A stretch of DNA of 64,000 nt from assembly GCA_026874595.1 (NCBI GenBank), contig CM049316.1, positions 15,565,839 through 15,629,838 of the forward strand, read 5' to 3'. Positions 12,016 to 23,089 of the stretch are shown here, piece after piece. A program made the position numbers and the translations under genes. This DNA is from Sipunculus nudus (taxonomy: Eukaryota; Annelida; Sipuncula; Golfingiida; Sipunculidae). Every line of letters starts with the position of its first letter. The stretch's first letter is position 1. A model generated the notes under the pieces. That model saw nothing but the letters and a program-made list of their open reading frames with translations, was not told the DNA's origin and ran no database searches.

Positions 12016-13600
12016 CAGTGAAACCTCGTTGTGTCGAACTCGTTTAAGTCGAATTCCCGCTTGTGTCAAAATCAAATGAGGAGTCCCTGCAAAAAATAGT
12101 TAAAACCTTACTAATTTAAGTCCTTTTGTGTCGAACTTGGATGTGTCGAAAAACCTGATCTGTCGAAGTGTTTTGTTGGTCCCCAGCTAATATTTCTATC
12201 GCTTAACTTGAAGTCGGGTCGCGTGAATGTTTGGATAGCAGTTGTGCACGGCCCATCAATCGTGTTTGGCTGTGATGACTAGTTAAACCGGTAATTAATT
12301 GATACCGACAAGGTATCTTACAAGCGCGATGGCTCTGTCGCTCGAAGCGAGGTCATGCCGCATTCATGTTTGGATAACAGTTGTGCAGGGTCCATCAGTC
12401 ATACCTACGGCCGTGATGACCAGTTACATAATTAAAACCGGCAAGGATCCTACTCATTAAACATGTTAGTCACTTGTATTTACCGTAGATATACTGTATT
12501 ACTGCTTAACTTTTATATTGTTCATATAATGTTTTTTATGGCCTGTTTGCGGCCTTGAAAGCGAAAACTTGATATAACTAGAATATCAGCAAAAGCTGAC
12601 AAAAGCCCTCAGCCAAAAGAACAGTGTTTAGAGGTGGTAACAGTAACAAGTACTAAATATCTGTTCTCACATGGATGTTTTTCTGTACGTCTCAGTTATA
12701 AATTTAAAATGGAGAGGTATGTACCATGATTCATAACAATCCACCAAATGCTTCCTGAAAAATAAGCTTCTAAGTTTTATTCTATTATAAGCTCTGTGAC
12801 CTTGAAAAGTAGGTCAAGGTCACCCATCTTCGAACATGAACGAGATTTTTGTCGATATACATCTTCACCAAAGAAATAAAATTCCTATTGTGAATCCTTT
12901 TAGAGATATCCTGCTCACAAGGCCAAAGTTGAAAAATCCAAGAAAAATTCAATAAAAAATCAGAAATTGCAGGTGGTGCCCCCAAACTTGTGCAGCAGTT
13001 ACAGACCATCAGTCCCTACGATCATAGTAAGTATTGTGAAAATCCATTTAATGGTTCCTGAGAAATAAGCTTCTAAATGTTTTTTCTATAATCAGCTCTA
13101 AAACGTAGAAAAATAGGTCAAGGTCACCCATCTTCGAACTTGACCGAGATTTTGTCAATATACATCTTCACCGAAAAAATAAAATTCTTACGGTGAATCC
13201 TTTTCGAGATATCCCGCTCACAAGCCCAAAGTTGAAAAATCCGATAAAAATTCATTAAAAATCAGAAATTGTAGTTAACGGACGCCGGACGGACGGACGG
13301 ACGGACGGACGGACGGACAGCTTGGGTGACGACAATAGCCCATCAGCCTAAGGGCTGAGGGCTAAAAAATTGAGCAGAAGTACGAAGCACTCAGTGGCTC
13401 GAGGTTGAACGTGCTGACCAGACCAAGACACATATAGTAAAGGACTTCACCATTCCCGCCAGCACGCTGAGTACTACATAGATCAAGAAAGCTGAGAAGA
13501 TCAAGGCGACCTACGCTGACCACAAGCTGCGGAAACTGCTACAGTCGTCAGAGGGCGCGGATGACTGCTTCAGATTCCTGTCGGGAATTGAGAGCTTTGT
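12016..13600 (+). mobile_element. Decayed pogo/Tigger-type DNA transposon (interrupted)
   Basis: The left end reads cagtgaaacctcg followed by repeated gtcgaactcg-like words (12016-12140), the usual form of invertebrate pogo/Tigger terminal repeats. About 1.2 kb on, the plus strand near 13385-13600 encodes a degraded helix-turn-helix: TKTHIVKDFTIPAST then LST, a stop, and IKKAEKIKATYADHKLRK. This matches the psq-type DNA-binding domain at the N-terminus of pogo transposases. The catalytic DDE domain is missing, and no matching right terminus is visible, so the element is 3'-truncated. A second repeat element (12604-13363) interrupts it. The transposase reading is good; joining the two parts into one element is inference. 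Confidence 0.55.
12604..13363. mobile_element. Non-autonomous TIR element carrying two 290-bp tandem units and (ACGG)n
   Basis: It is bounded by an 11-bp perfect inverted repeat, agccctcagcc at 12604-12614 and ggctgagggct at 13353-13363. Inside lie two diverged direct copies of a unit of about 290 bp (near 12715-13010 and 13020-13280), sharing gaaaagtaggtcaaggtcaccc-type words, 'cgagatttttgtc.atatacatcttcacc' and 'ccgctcacaag.ccaaagttgaaaaatcc'. These are followed by at least seven GGAC units (13284-13320) and gacgacaatagccc. There is no transposase, so it must depend on another element. It lies between the pogo-type end and the helix-turn-helix fragment. Confidence 0.6.
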
Positions 13601-13959
13601 TTCTGGAGCGTTCTCGTTTAAAGCAAGGGACTGTTACTGCCTTTTCAGGAAGGTCTGTTGTGTTGGACCGAAACTAATCTGAACCATATGATGAGTTGTG
13701 TGCTTTAAATACATTTATGTGCTCTTATATAACTTTTTTGATTTACTTAATCATATTTTGGTGGTGCTTTTTTATTATTTATAAATAATTTTATATATAA
13801 TTTGTGTTGTTCTTTCAGTAAAAAAATGTGATAACTAAATAATATATGAACCCTATACATGTGAAGTATTTATCGATAGTAATCACGGCTAAAGATGGTT
13901 GAATATAATAAACATCGGTTGTCTCGAACTCCGCTCGAATTCTCCAGTCCCTCCGACTT

Positions 13960-14019
<60 letters not shown>

Positions 14020-14056
14020 ATATATATATATAGATATATATATATAGATATATCTG
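13960..14056. repeat. (TA)n microsatellite with interrupted end
   Basis: A long TA run that becomes tatatagata units toward 14056. A 66-codon open frame across it is a translation artefact. Confidence 0.9.
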
Positions 14057-14091
14057 CAGATTTTCTGCAAGCAACAACTACTAGAGTGCTC

Positions 14092-14168
14092 TAATTATAC
14101 AAAATGAAGACGAATCAAGCATTTTCAGACATTTTAAATACTTGATTCGTCTTCATTTTGTATAATTA
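14092..14168. repeat. 28-bp perfect hairpin
   Basis: The arms 14092-14119 and 14141-14168 are exact reverse complements, separated by a 21-base loop. The stem reads taattatacaaaatgaag and continues with acgaatcaag. It lies between two TA microsatellites and has no flanking duplication that I can recognise. Confidence 0.9.
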
Positions 14169-14204
14169 TAAATGTATATATCATATACATATATATATAT
14201 ATAT

Positions 14205-14420
14205 ATTAGATAAAGATAATGAGTGACGCCTTTTAGATAGACTAACTTGGCTATTAACACAGGAGCTTTCGAAACACACACGCTTCTTTGTCAGGTGGTA
14301 ATCACCTACATTACCTGTTTCATCACCTGTTTTATCTTGACCTGAGCGGTTTGATTGATCCTTTATTTCCTCCCTTTTTACAAAGAAAGTACAATCATTA
14401 AGGAAGCTAATCAAATAACA
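14205..14420 (-). mobile_element. Possible Penelope-like element remnant
   Basis: The minus strand reads ...CACCTGACAAAGAAGCG..., TTTCGAAAGCTCCTGTG, then ...GTCTATCTAAAAGGC before a short TA tract. The layout 'CACCTGACGAAG...CGAAAGCT...' is a common ending of Penelope-like elements in animals. There is no polymerase sequence to confirm it, so this is a weak call from resemblance only. Confidence 0.3.
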
Positions 14421-14429
14421 CAGATAACT

Positions 14430-15225
14430 ATCGCGGGATTAAATAAAACAATAAAGGTGATGATAAGCTGCATCTATAGTATATATGCCGTGAAATCTTC
14501 TATATAACGTTTCAATATTACCCATAAGTTTAGCTGAAGACAGCCTAGCCTACTTCCTTTATATAGAAAGGCAATATAACCATATAGTTTCATAACAACA
14601 TAGTAGCTCTGATTAAATGCTGTACAGAGTGAGCAATTATCAGTATATAAAATCAATGTATGCAATTAAGGTCTTCAAAAAGACTAAACTGATATCCAAA
14701 ACAAACATCATAGCTGTAGACACATTAGGGCGATCGCATAAATTTCTCATAACTGATTGCCTTCATAATAAAGATATGGGCAACATTTTGAAAGGTGACA
14801 TAAAGTATCATACTGAAGAGTATTGCAAAAATTGCATAAAAGACTCATCATTATTAACTAGACACACTAACAATACCATATCACAAATCTTATTTTTCTA
14901 TATTGTGCACAAGACCTAATTACTTCAATCAGAATATAAGTATTTCTACCAAATTCAGAATGAATTAAAAAAACCACTACCGAAACACTAAGATGCCACA
15001 TATTTTACTCATATTTGAAGATTGCATTGGATACCACCTTTTCGCATTCAATCTTATTGGGGGAATATCCTCGGTTTTTTTATACTTTATGAATTAATTC
15101 ACTAGGCCATACTTATTTAACACATTCACAATATCGAGTATGGACCCTTTTTGTATAATACACCCTTCTAGTTTCCATTAATATGATCTTATAGTAGATA
15201 GTTTCTTAGAAATACACACTGTTAT
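14430..15225. other. Non-coding stretch, nothing recognised
   Basis: A 100-codon open frame at 14617-14919 has no recognisable domain, no splice context and AT-driven composition. I do not call it a gene. Confidence 0.5.
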
Positions 15226-15230
15226 AAATT

Positions 15231-15625
15231 GACTGTAATTTTACACAACAATGTTATGGCAGCACGGGTGCCAGTATAATGGTTTGTAAAATTACAGTTG
15301 CATGTTATTTGCAATGTTGTGTCATTGTGTATGCATTGTTGGTAAATTAATGTGCAATGTTGTGTAATATAACTCGCAATGTTGTGTAATATAAATCGCA
15401 ATGTTGTGTAAATTATTGTGCAATGTTGTGTATTCTATATGCATTGTTGTGCAAATTAATGTACTATGTTGTGTAATTTAATATGCATTGTTGCGTAAAT
15501 TAGTGTGAAATGTTGGGTAATTTTATATACATTGTTGTGTAGTTTAACATACAATGATTTATAATTTTAAATGCATTGTTTTGTAATTTTACTTACAGTG
15601 TTGTATTCATTCATGAAAAATAATT
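15231..15625. repeat. Degenerate minisatellite of gcAATGTTGTGTAA words
   Basis: About ten diverged copies of a unit of roughly 30 bp alternate tgcaatgttgtgtaa and atgcattgttgtgtaa between 15300 and 15600. The left edge carries an inverted repeat, actgtaattttaca (15231-15244) and tgtaaaattacagt (15284-15297). There is no coding content. Confidence 0.75.
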
Positions 15626-15639
15626 TTACACATCAGTAA

Positions 15640-16735
15640 TGTGAAATTACAGATAATATACTGTATTTCAACAAGAATGTTTGAATGTTGACAGGGAGGG
15701 TCACTCAGAGACTATTACTGTGATCTTCCATTAAATGGCAAATATTTTCATGTTGATGCTGTAAAGCTGTGAAGCTGCGGGGAAAGTTGATTAAGCGTGA
15801 AACAAGAAAAAAAATGTGTAAAATAAAAACAATTTATTTCAGCTTAGACATTTTCATTCAATCAATTTTCAATTATATACAAATGATTTATTCCATTATT
15901 GCGAACGATGGTTGTGTGGTTACACTTTGTTAAATATAGTCAGGCTTTAAACCTTCCAGAAAATGTTGGAACATGTCAAAGCAATTTAACCCATGACTTA
16001 GTATGAACATAATTTAAACTAATTCAAATTCTGGATCCCGTATAAAATATTTCAGTTTACTTTTCGATTTATCAGCTGAAAAACATAATATGTCCATTAA
16101 ACCAGTAAAAGGAAATTAGTATATACTTGTATGCAACATACATAATTTCAGTTTACAGAATTTATCAGATTAATTTCATACAGGTCAGCACAATGTGGGC
16201 TCAGCATAATGTTGTTTGGAAAAAAACTTAGGCTATATTTATTAATCATGATAATGTAACTTGAATCTGGTCCCGTTTTTACGGACTCTGTAATTTAACC
16301 AAATTCGTGCCACCGTGCCACTAAATACTTGTAATAAGAGCTAACAACATCGATGAAAGGACTTTAGTTCACACATAATCGTTCATCCAAACGTTCGGTT
16401 ATCCCAACAAAGCCCGTGCACCCCTCCCCGAGATGTTCGGTCAATCCTTGAACCTTTTTTTATTGCAGAAAACTAAAAGATATATATTATATATAATAAC
16501 TAGAGCAGAAATAGCTGAGCAAAGAGTTCATACTGTAAACAATACTGACTTGTCATATTACCAGCCGGACATGAGACAATTCTTGCTCAAATGTCTCACA
16601 TTTTGAGTTATTCAGTCACATATTAAATAAGATTTCAATATCAAAATGTCACTTATCAAAATAAAAAGGCCTGGCAGATATATGCTGAGTCCAGGGAGAT
16701 CCTTCTGGGTCCATTTAAACTTGCCGTAAAATTTT
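15640..16735. other. Non-coding stretch, nothing recognised
   Basis: AT-rich DNA with no ordered repeat, no exon-like frame and no mobile-element terminus that I can support. Confidence 0.5.
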
Positions 16736-16747
16736 GAACTCTTTCAA

Positions 16748-17162
16748 ATGGTTCTATACTTGCTGCACCTTTTTGTTCATAGCAGGAATACGTGTTTTCG
16801 TCCCTTTTTCAATCTTGCTTACTCTTCCAGGATTTATCCCCGCAAACAGCCTGAAAATATATGTTTAAATAATTATACATATCAAGAGTATCAACGTGGT
16901 AAAAAACCTGGCGTCAGTGACACCACTTTGTCCCCAGCTTGTCCAGAGTATAAATCAGATATGACCGACAGGAAAGAGCCAGAATGTTTATATACTGGTA
17001 TCCTCCAGCTCCAGTGAGGGCAAATATGTGAACCAAAGCCATATATATAACAGACCTTTCCATCTGTGGATTCAATTATTTCAATACCTTTACCTAAGGG
17101 GCAATAGTATTAATGATTTTACAAGATGAGACATTCATGTAAATTTTAAATACTGAAGGTTT

Positions 17163-17224
<62 letters not shown>

Positions 17225-18179
17225 ATCTTTTTAGATAAAATATTTACACCAACACCTACCAGGAATCCAACCCACACCTGCTAAGCATGCAGACCTAATT
17301 ACCTAACGACAGATGCATACATACTGCAGATCACATTCAAGACTGTATCAGCATTTCCCATCTTATGAATTTGTGTTTGAGTATATTTCATGAGAATTAT
17401 AAAAGTATTAGTTGGAATACATAAATAATAAAGTGGTTTACCTTTGCATGAACTCCAACAAGGCTCCAATCTTTTAGGGTATGCCAAGTTAAAACAGTAG
17501 TAAGCAGCAAACATCACCGCCACGGCCGTCCTGAAGTCCTCTTTAACAGCCAGGAGGGGTCCCTCTCCCACAATAAAGCAGTTTTCACTGAAGGGATGGT
17601 CTCCTGCAAAAAAAAAACAAAAACAAAAAAAAAAAAACAAAAAAAAAACAAAAAAAGAATAAAATTTAAAGTGAGAGTTACATTGAAACTAACTAACCTG
17701 ACTCTGAAACTGAACTGTAAAATGTATTCTGTCTATATTACATCTCAATGAACCAAATTGTCCTTTAACACAGTCTGACATTAAATTTTACTTTTTTTTC
17801 TAAATACCTTTATAAAATAAAAATATCTACTGGTAGTGGTAATGAAATGGTCATTTGAACATAAAATAAGTCAAAGGGTACATTTTGTTGCTAAATTAAA
17901 GGGCCTGACGCATTGGTATATTAATACAGGCAATGTTATTAAAACCATTCAGTAAAAGAACTATTTAATATACTCAGGAAAACAGGAGGGAAGTCTTGTT
18001 TTAGCTAGTTGGGCCTAACGATGCGTATATCGTGAAGTAAATGATCATTAAACATAAACGATACTGATCTACATGTGACTATTTTCTTTCTTATAACAAT
18101 TAGACATACCTGCGTACATGTCAGACACTATTGTAATAAGATTAGGAAAGTGTTTTACCATGAATTCTGCCAATTTAGC
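16748..18179 (-). pseudogene. 3' exons of a SAMD3-associated uncharacterised protein family, frame broken
   Basis: Three minus-strand exons are visible. Exon 18110-18179 (donor GTATGT) encodes QAKLAEFMVKHFPNLI...DMYAG. Exon 17447-17606 follows a pyrimidine tract and GCAG acceptor and encodes DHPFSENCFIVGEGPLL...AVMFAAYYCFNLAYP. The last exon, from about 16851 (TTTTCAG) down to a TAG near 16750, encodes LFAGINPGRVSKIEKG and ends VQQV. 'Gap in aYY.FN..YP' followed by 'FLQR.F..INP..G.K' is the C-terminal signature of a family of uncharacterised animal proteins often annotated beside SAMD3; its function is not known. A missing base after NLAYP shifts the frame before the donor, although a matching family end is readable in the next frame. 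The 5' part of the gene is not seen; a Ty3 element begins 107 bp upstream. It could be live if the one-base gap is an assembly error. Confidence 0.55.
17166..17222. repeat. (TA)n microsatellite in the SAMD3-like locus
   Basis: A pure TA run of about 27 units within the inferred last intron. Confidence 0.9.
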
Positions 18180-18285
18180 CTGAGTCAAACACGTTGTTAG
18201 CTAGAGCTGCTGTTTCCTCTGTCTGACGCCTGTGTCTCTTGGAACCTTTGGCTGTAGATGTAGTTATATAAAACAGCAGACGCAT

Positions 18286-19154
18286 TGTAGAGATGCACAC
18301 TCAAGGAACACACACACAGACAACTCCAGTTAGAGTGAAGCCGTGTTTAATTTATTCCAAGTAATGACAACTTTATACTACAAGAGTGATAAACCCAAGA
18401 GAACTGGCTTGCGCTCAGTTCGGCTCTCGGTCCTACTCTGCCGCCCGGTCGTGATTTTTCGTCTAACTAGAATCTAACAATATATTTGAACCAATCAAAC
18501 CTTAGACCAAGGATACATGAATAAACATCAGAACAATTATAATCAATTATCAATCCAACAAGTAATCTAGGAGGTGCCACCCCTGCGGGCCGTGTCACTT
18601 ACGTGGTTCAATTAACATCACAAGGAAGTGCCAGGCGGCCCGGCGGGGGGAACTCACACATTTAGGAAACTGTCAACGTAATTGCGTAATCCGGATGCCA
18701 GTACATGGCAGATTGAATGAATTGCTCATTGAGGCTTATAATTAAACATACACAGAGTCCCGACTAAGCTTTGGCAGCTGTACATACAATTGTTCAATAA
18801 CAATACAAATTTAAGCTTTTAGTAATCCATGGCTATATACATTTAAACACAATTGGTTTTACATTTTAGGGAACCGAGCGGCATTCATTGCTTCTAGGGG
18901 AATACGCAAAATTACTGCCCATATCTATTCTACTTGATATACATATAGGAGATGCTAACATAAATATAAATGATATCAGAATGTTCATGAATATACGAAA
19001 TAATGTTATTACAATAATTACTGGATACATAGCAAATACAATCTTCAATGAATATTCTTATTTATGATATTGTGTATATCATTACAAATTACATACATCG
19101 AATACAATTATTAATATATGATACATTTGAATATTCTCCTTAGGGAATATTACA
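18286..19154 (-). repeat. 3' LTR of the Ty3 element
   Basis: 869 bp, starting tgtagagatgcac and ending ggaatattaca on the plus strand. It is the downstream LTR in the element's own orientation and directly follows the polypurine tract. It differs from the other LTR at about 18358 and 18846 only. Confidence 0.95.
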
Positions 19155-19172
19155 TATCTCCCCCCCCCAATA
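19155..19172 (-). other. Polypurine tract of the Ty3 element
   Basis: The minus strand reads ATTGGGGGGGGGAGATA directly before the 3' LTR. This is the plus-strand primer position in LTR elements. Confidence 0.85.
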
Positions 19173-19222
19173 AAAAAAAAAAAATGGAAAGCTGGTGAAA
19201 CCAGTACTGACATTTTTTTTTT

Positions 19223-19952
19223 TCAATGATGTTTGCTGACTGGCAGGGGATCAAGGTTGATTGGTGGGGATGGGAGCCCATTGACTCGGTGGGGTGACTC
19301 GGCTTTCAGTCCATATAAAGAACTTGTATCTTTTGCGGTTATACCTTGTGGAAGTGGATTAATGGAGATACCCGGCGTGGCCATCGATGCGACTGGGGCG
19401 CGTAAACATATAATTAAGCACAACAGTGAACAAGGTACAAGTAGTTGGCGCATCTTGCTAGCAAGGTGTTGGTTTCCGCTTCTTCCGAGGTCGAAGTCTG
19501 TTAAACCACCGAGATGTGAGCTCCGAATGACCGTCGGGTGATGGCGAGCGATGGCGTTTTGTGGTGGCTGGCTCTGATTGGTCCATTGGTTGCCCATCTG
19601 GGGTCACAGAGTCATCAGTCATGTCAGGGTTCACTGATTGGTTGTTCAAGCAGGGGTCAGTAGCTGGAGTGGGCTCATTAGTAAATGGGGTGGGGTCAGT
19701 AGCTGGGATGGGCTCATTTGGAGATGGGGGTGGTAGGTCAGGGTCGGACTCGTCTATTATGTCGTAGTCTTGTAGGTTGAGGTTACTCGTGTTAGTATTG
19801 GTTTGACATAGGTTAGACGAGGTGGCGTGTGGGGCGGAGTCAGTTTTTTTCTGTTGGGTTGGAGAGATTATCGTTGACAGTGGGGTGATCCCATGCAGGC
19901 CGGCGGCGCGTTCGATTTCGTTTTGGACGGGGAGGGAGTTCGTCCCAGACAA
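19223..19952 (-). CDS. Extra 3' reading frames of the Ty3 element, second with a signal-peptide-like start
   Basis: Two short frames follow or overlap the end of pol. The first (19458-19952, 164 residues) overlaps the pol terminus by about 110 bp in another frame. It is rich in Pro, Asp and Thr, with repeats of NEPxPATDP, and ends in a basic RPRKKRK patch. The second is open over 19223-19597. From an internal ATG near 19450, four bases after the first frame stops, it reads MRQLLVPCSLLCLIICLRAP then VASMATPG, a textbook signal peptide with a likely cleavage after VAS. Only about 50 residues follow. This third-gene position is where env-like genes lie in some Ty3 elements; here it could be a severely shortened relic or unrelated. 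The function is unknown. Confidence 0.4.
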
Positions 19953-21705
19953 TTGAAGGATCCACTATTTTGACCTGGTCCCTATGTAAACGTTTTAATT
20001 CACCTGTCACTTGAATTCTCAGGTGACATGTTAAACCCGCAACCCGTGTAACGATCGATTGGGGGTCCCATTTCGATGTAAATGTAAGGGGTTCTTGGGC
20101 ACGGATGACGACTGTATCCCCTACCTTAACTTCTCCTGCATTTGCTCTGCGATCAATATTTTGGCGATTAGTCTCTCGGGCGACGAGGGAATTATTGTGA
20201 GCGTGGAGGTAGGCTTGTGCGGTATCATCCAACCGATTGCCAAACGGCGTGTCGATGGATGTGGATTGGAGCAAACGCGTGAGGGGAACCCTAGGGTGAC
20301 GACCGTAAAGCATGAAGAACGGAGAATAGCCAGTGACGGCGCTTATGCTTATTCTGTGGGCTGCTAGTGTGTCGGGGATGTGTTGTTCCCAATTTGACGG
20401 CTTGTTACCTATCAATTTTGTTAACGTCTCCTTAAATGTACGGTTAAATCTCTCTATTTTGCCATTAGACTTGGGATGGAATGGGGTGGTCTTACGATGC
20501 TCAACGCCAAGCTGTTTTAGGTAGTCTGTGAAAGCTTTGGCTGTGAATTCCCCGCCATTATCAGTCAAGACTACTTCTGGTACACCATGAGTCGGGACAA
20601 ACTGGTGGGCAAACTTGATCCAAACAGATTCGTTCGTTTTGTCAGGAGTCGCATAGGCCTCAGCCCAGCCAGTTTTGTGACAGATCATTGTTAGTATATA
20701 TTTATTATTATGAACTGACGGAACGAATGGGCCGATGAGATCCATACTAACTAGCTGCATTGGGGAAGCTGGTACTGGCATGTCTCCCATAACAGTGTGA
20801 TCATGCCTTTTACTGTTGGTAATACAGACCGGGCATCGGCTGAGACGTTCTCGGATTTGCCTGCGCATATTAGGCCATATATAAGCTTCTCTAACACGGT
20901 TTAGTGTCTTAAGAGCGGCCATATGTCCGATTTCCTTATGAGCTCTATCAATGACTTGGTTAGTGTACTGAGCTGGGAGCACTAGGCGTGGGTAGGCAGG
21001 GGCCGCGTCATAAGGACGGCGTGTACTATATAGAATATTGTCAATGACAATATAATCGGAATCATCAGCAGTTTCCGCGTCTTGGAACAAGTGCTGGTAT
21101 TCAGCACGCTGCTGCAGACCGACGTTTTGCCATTCTATACCATCAAGAAGCCAGGGGAGTTGCTGAAAAGCAATTGATTCCGGATAAGCCGCCGGGTCCA
21201 CCCAATCGTGGTCTACATCAATGATCCCGATCGGTTCATATGCGGGGGGCGGGACCCTGGACAACATATCCGCGCAGACATTATTCCGGCCCTGATGATA
21301 TTGGATCCGGGCGTCATACTCCGAAAGGATAATGGCCCAGCGTTGGAGTTTGTTATTCAATTGTTTCTTGCTGAATAAAGAAAGGAGGGGTTTGTGATCT
21401 GTGAGGATGGTTACCGAACTACCAAAAAGATAGGGTCGGAGTTTGTTGAGGGAATAAATAATCGCGTACGCTTCCCGTTCGATTGTAGCCCATCTTTTTT
21501 GGACGTCGGACAACTGATGGGAAACATATTGCACAACACGCTCCTTACCATCTTCATGAAGCTGCGATAGCACAGCGCCAACACAGGTTGCGCTGGCGTC
21601 AGTGTACAGCCGATACGGCAGGTCAGTTCTGGGAAAGGCCATGATGGATGGGGATATTAATGCTTGTTTAAGTTTGCCAAAAGCATCTGTATGCTCCTGT
21701 GCCCA
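19840..21705 (-). pseudogene. Ty3 pol, RNase H and integrase part
   Basis: The frame continues pol after the TAA at 21706-21708. RNase H: YTDASATCVGAVLSQ, EREAYAIIYSLNKLR, ILTDHKPLLSLF. Integrase zinc-binding domain: HKEIGHMAALKTLNRVREAY with a CPVC pair. Integrase core: SMDLIGPF (first Asp), VLTDNGGEF (second Asp), NGKIERFNRT (Glu), with normal spacing. A basic C-terminal region follows (ELKRLHRDQVKIVDP...). Domain order RT-RNase H-integrase assigns it to Ty3. The catalytic residues are all present here; the upstream stop and frameshift are what break the polyprotein. Confidence 0.9.
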
Positions 21706-22985
21706 TTAGAATCGTTGGTTCTTTCTGGTAAGTTTGTTGAGGGTTTCTGCGATATGAGCAAAATTTTGGATGCTATTGCGATAGTAGTTAGCCATTCCCA
21801 TGAATGATCGGACGCCTTTGACAGAAGTAGGAGGCGGGATTTTGAGTATTGCCTCAGTTTTATCCGGGTCTGGCTGGCTACCATTTTGATTTATAACAAA
21901 CCCCAGGACTTTTACTTCACGGCTAGCAAAGCAGCACTTGTTCGGCTTAAGTTTCAAGTTCGCCGCACGGAGACGCTTAAGGACCGCTTCGACGAGAAGT
22001 TTGTGGTTCTCGATGTCCTTGCTGTAAATGATGATATCATCAATATACACTAATACGCATTCCCCTAGTAGGTCTTTAAGTACAGTTTCTAAAACGCGTT
22101 GGAACCCGCTTGGTGCGTTCGCCAAACCGAAGGGAGTGGTTATGAACTCGAACTGGCCACGATGGCACGTGAAAGCAGTTTTCTCCGCATCGGCAGGACG
22201 TAAGGCAAGCTGATGATATCCACTCCGTAAGTCTAAGGTGGAAAAGATTGTGCTGCCGCCTAACTGATCGAGGATATCGTCTATTCTAGGCAGTGGATAC
22301 CGATCCCGTTTTGTAACAGCATTCAATCGCCGATAATCTACGCAAAACCGCGTTGAGCAGTTCGTTTACCGACGAGTGTGATCGGCGCCCCCCAAGGCGA
22401 GGAGGAGGGCCGGATGACCCCTTGAGCGAGCAGTTCGTCGACACATTTCGAAATTTCGATTCTCTTATTGAGAGGTGCCCTGTAAGCCCTTTGATAGATG
22501 GGTGGACCGGTTGTTTCAATACGTATCGGAAGGAGATCGCAAAATCCGTTAGGATCATTTGGGTCAGAAAAGACATCGGCGTATTTACAGATTACACTAT
22601 CCATATCTGTATGTTCACAGGAGGGATACGTTTGATCTAAACCTGCTATACCGTTGCCACTGTTTGTAGACAAGGGCCAATGTTGATTAAACCAAAGCAT
22701 CGAATTGTGGTGAAAATCCAATTTTGCCCGACCTAAAAGTAAGTTATCGGTTCCTAAGATCATTTGGTTGGGCAAATTTTCAACAATAAAGACTTGAATA
22801 TTCCCTACCGCTTCGACAGGTATTTCGGTGGACCCTATTACTGCCAATTGCTGGCCCGTAACTGATTTGAAGGTTGATGTACATTTATTGAGGATAGGTA
22901 TCCTGCCCGACTTGGTACAAATTTGTTGGAAAACGTCGCGCCGCAACAGGCTACGTGAGGCCCCACTGTCAACTAAGCATGAAAC
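21706..22985 (-). pseudogene. Ty3 protease and reverse transcriptase, frameshifted
   Basis: Protease: CLVDSGAS near 22965-22985 and the later MILGTDNLLLGRA, the usual retroelement aspartic protease pair. Reverse transcriptase begins PPIYQRAYRAPLNKR, then GVIRPSSSPWGAPITLV. The frame is lost near 22340 through a small deletion and resumes in another frame as [45 protein letters not shown] and [11 protein letters not shown] (YIDD near 22036-22047). It ends in a TAA at 21706 just before the conserved Trp. The frame change relative to gag is -1 type, usual for gag-pol. Confidence 0.9.
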
Positions 22986-23089
22986 AGGGATTTGATGCAG
23001 AATTAACTGGATTTGGGGTCTCGATGTTTGCAGTGTTGCGGCTGTTAGTAGTTTAAATGAGATTGGCCGTTGTGGTAAATGGGGCGGGT

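Noticed and set aside
13870-14070. 66-codon frame dominated by Tyr-Ile repeats
   Set aside because: It is a translation of a TA microsatellite.
14617-14919. 100-codon open frame
   Set aside because: No domain, AT-driven composition, no promoter or splice context.
20059-20524. Plus-strand open frames inside the Ty3 element
   Set aside because: They lie opposite the pol gene and are shadows of its codons.
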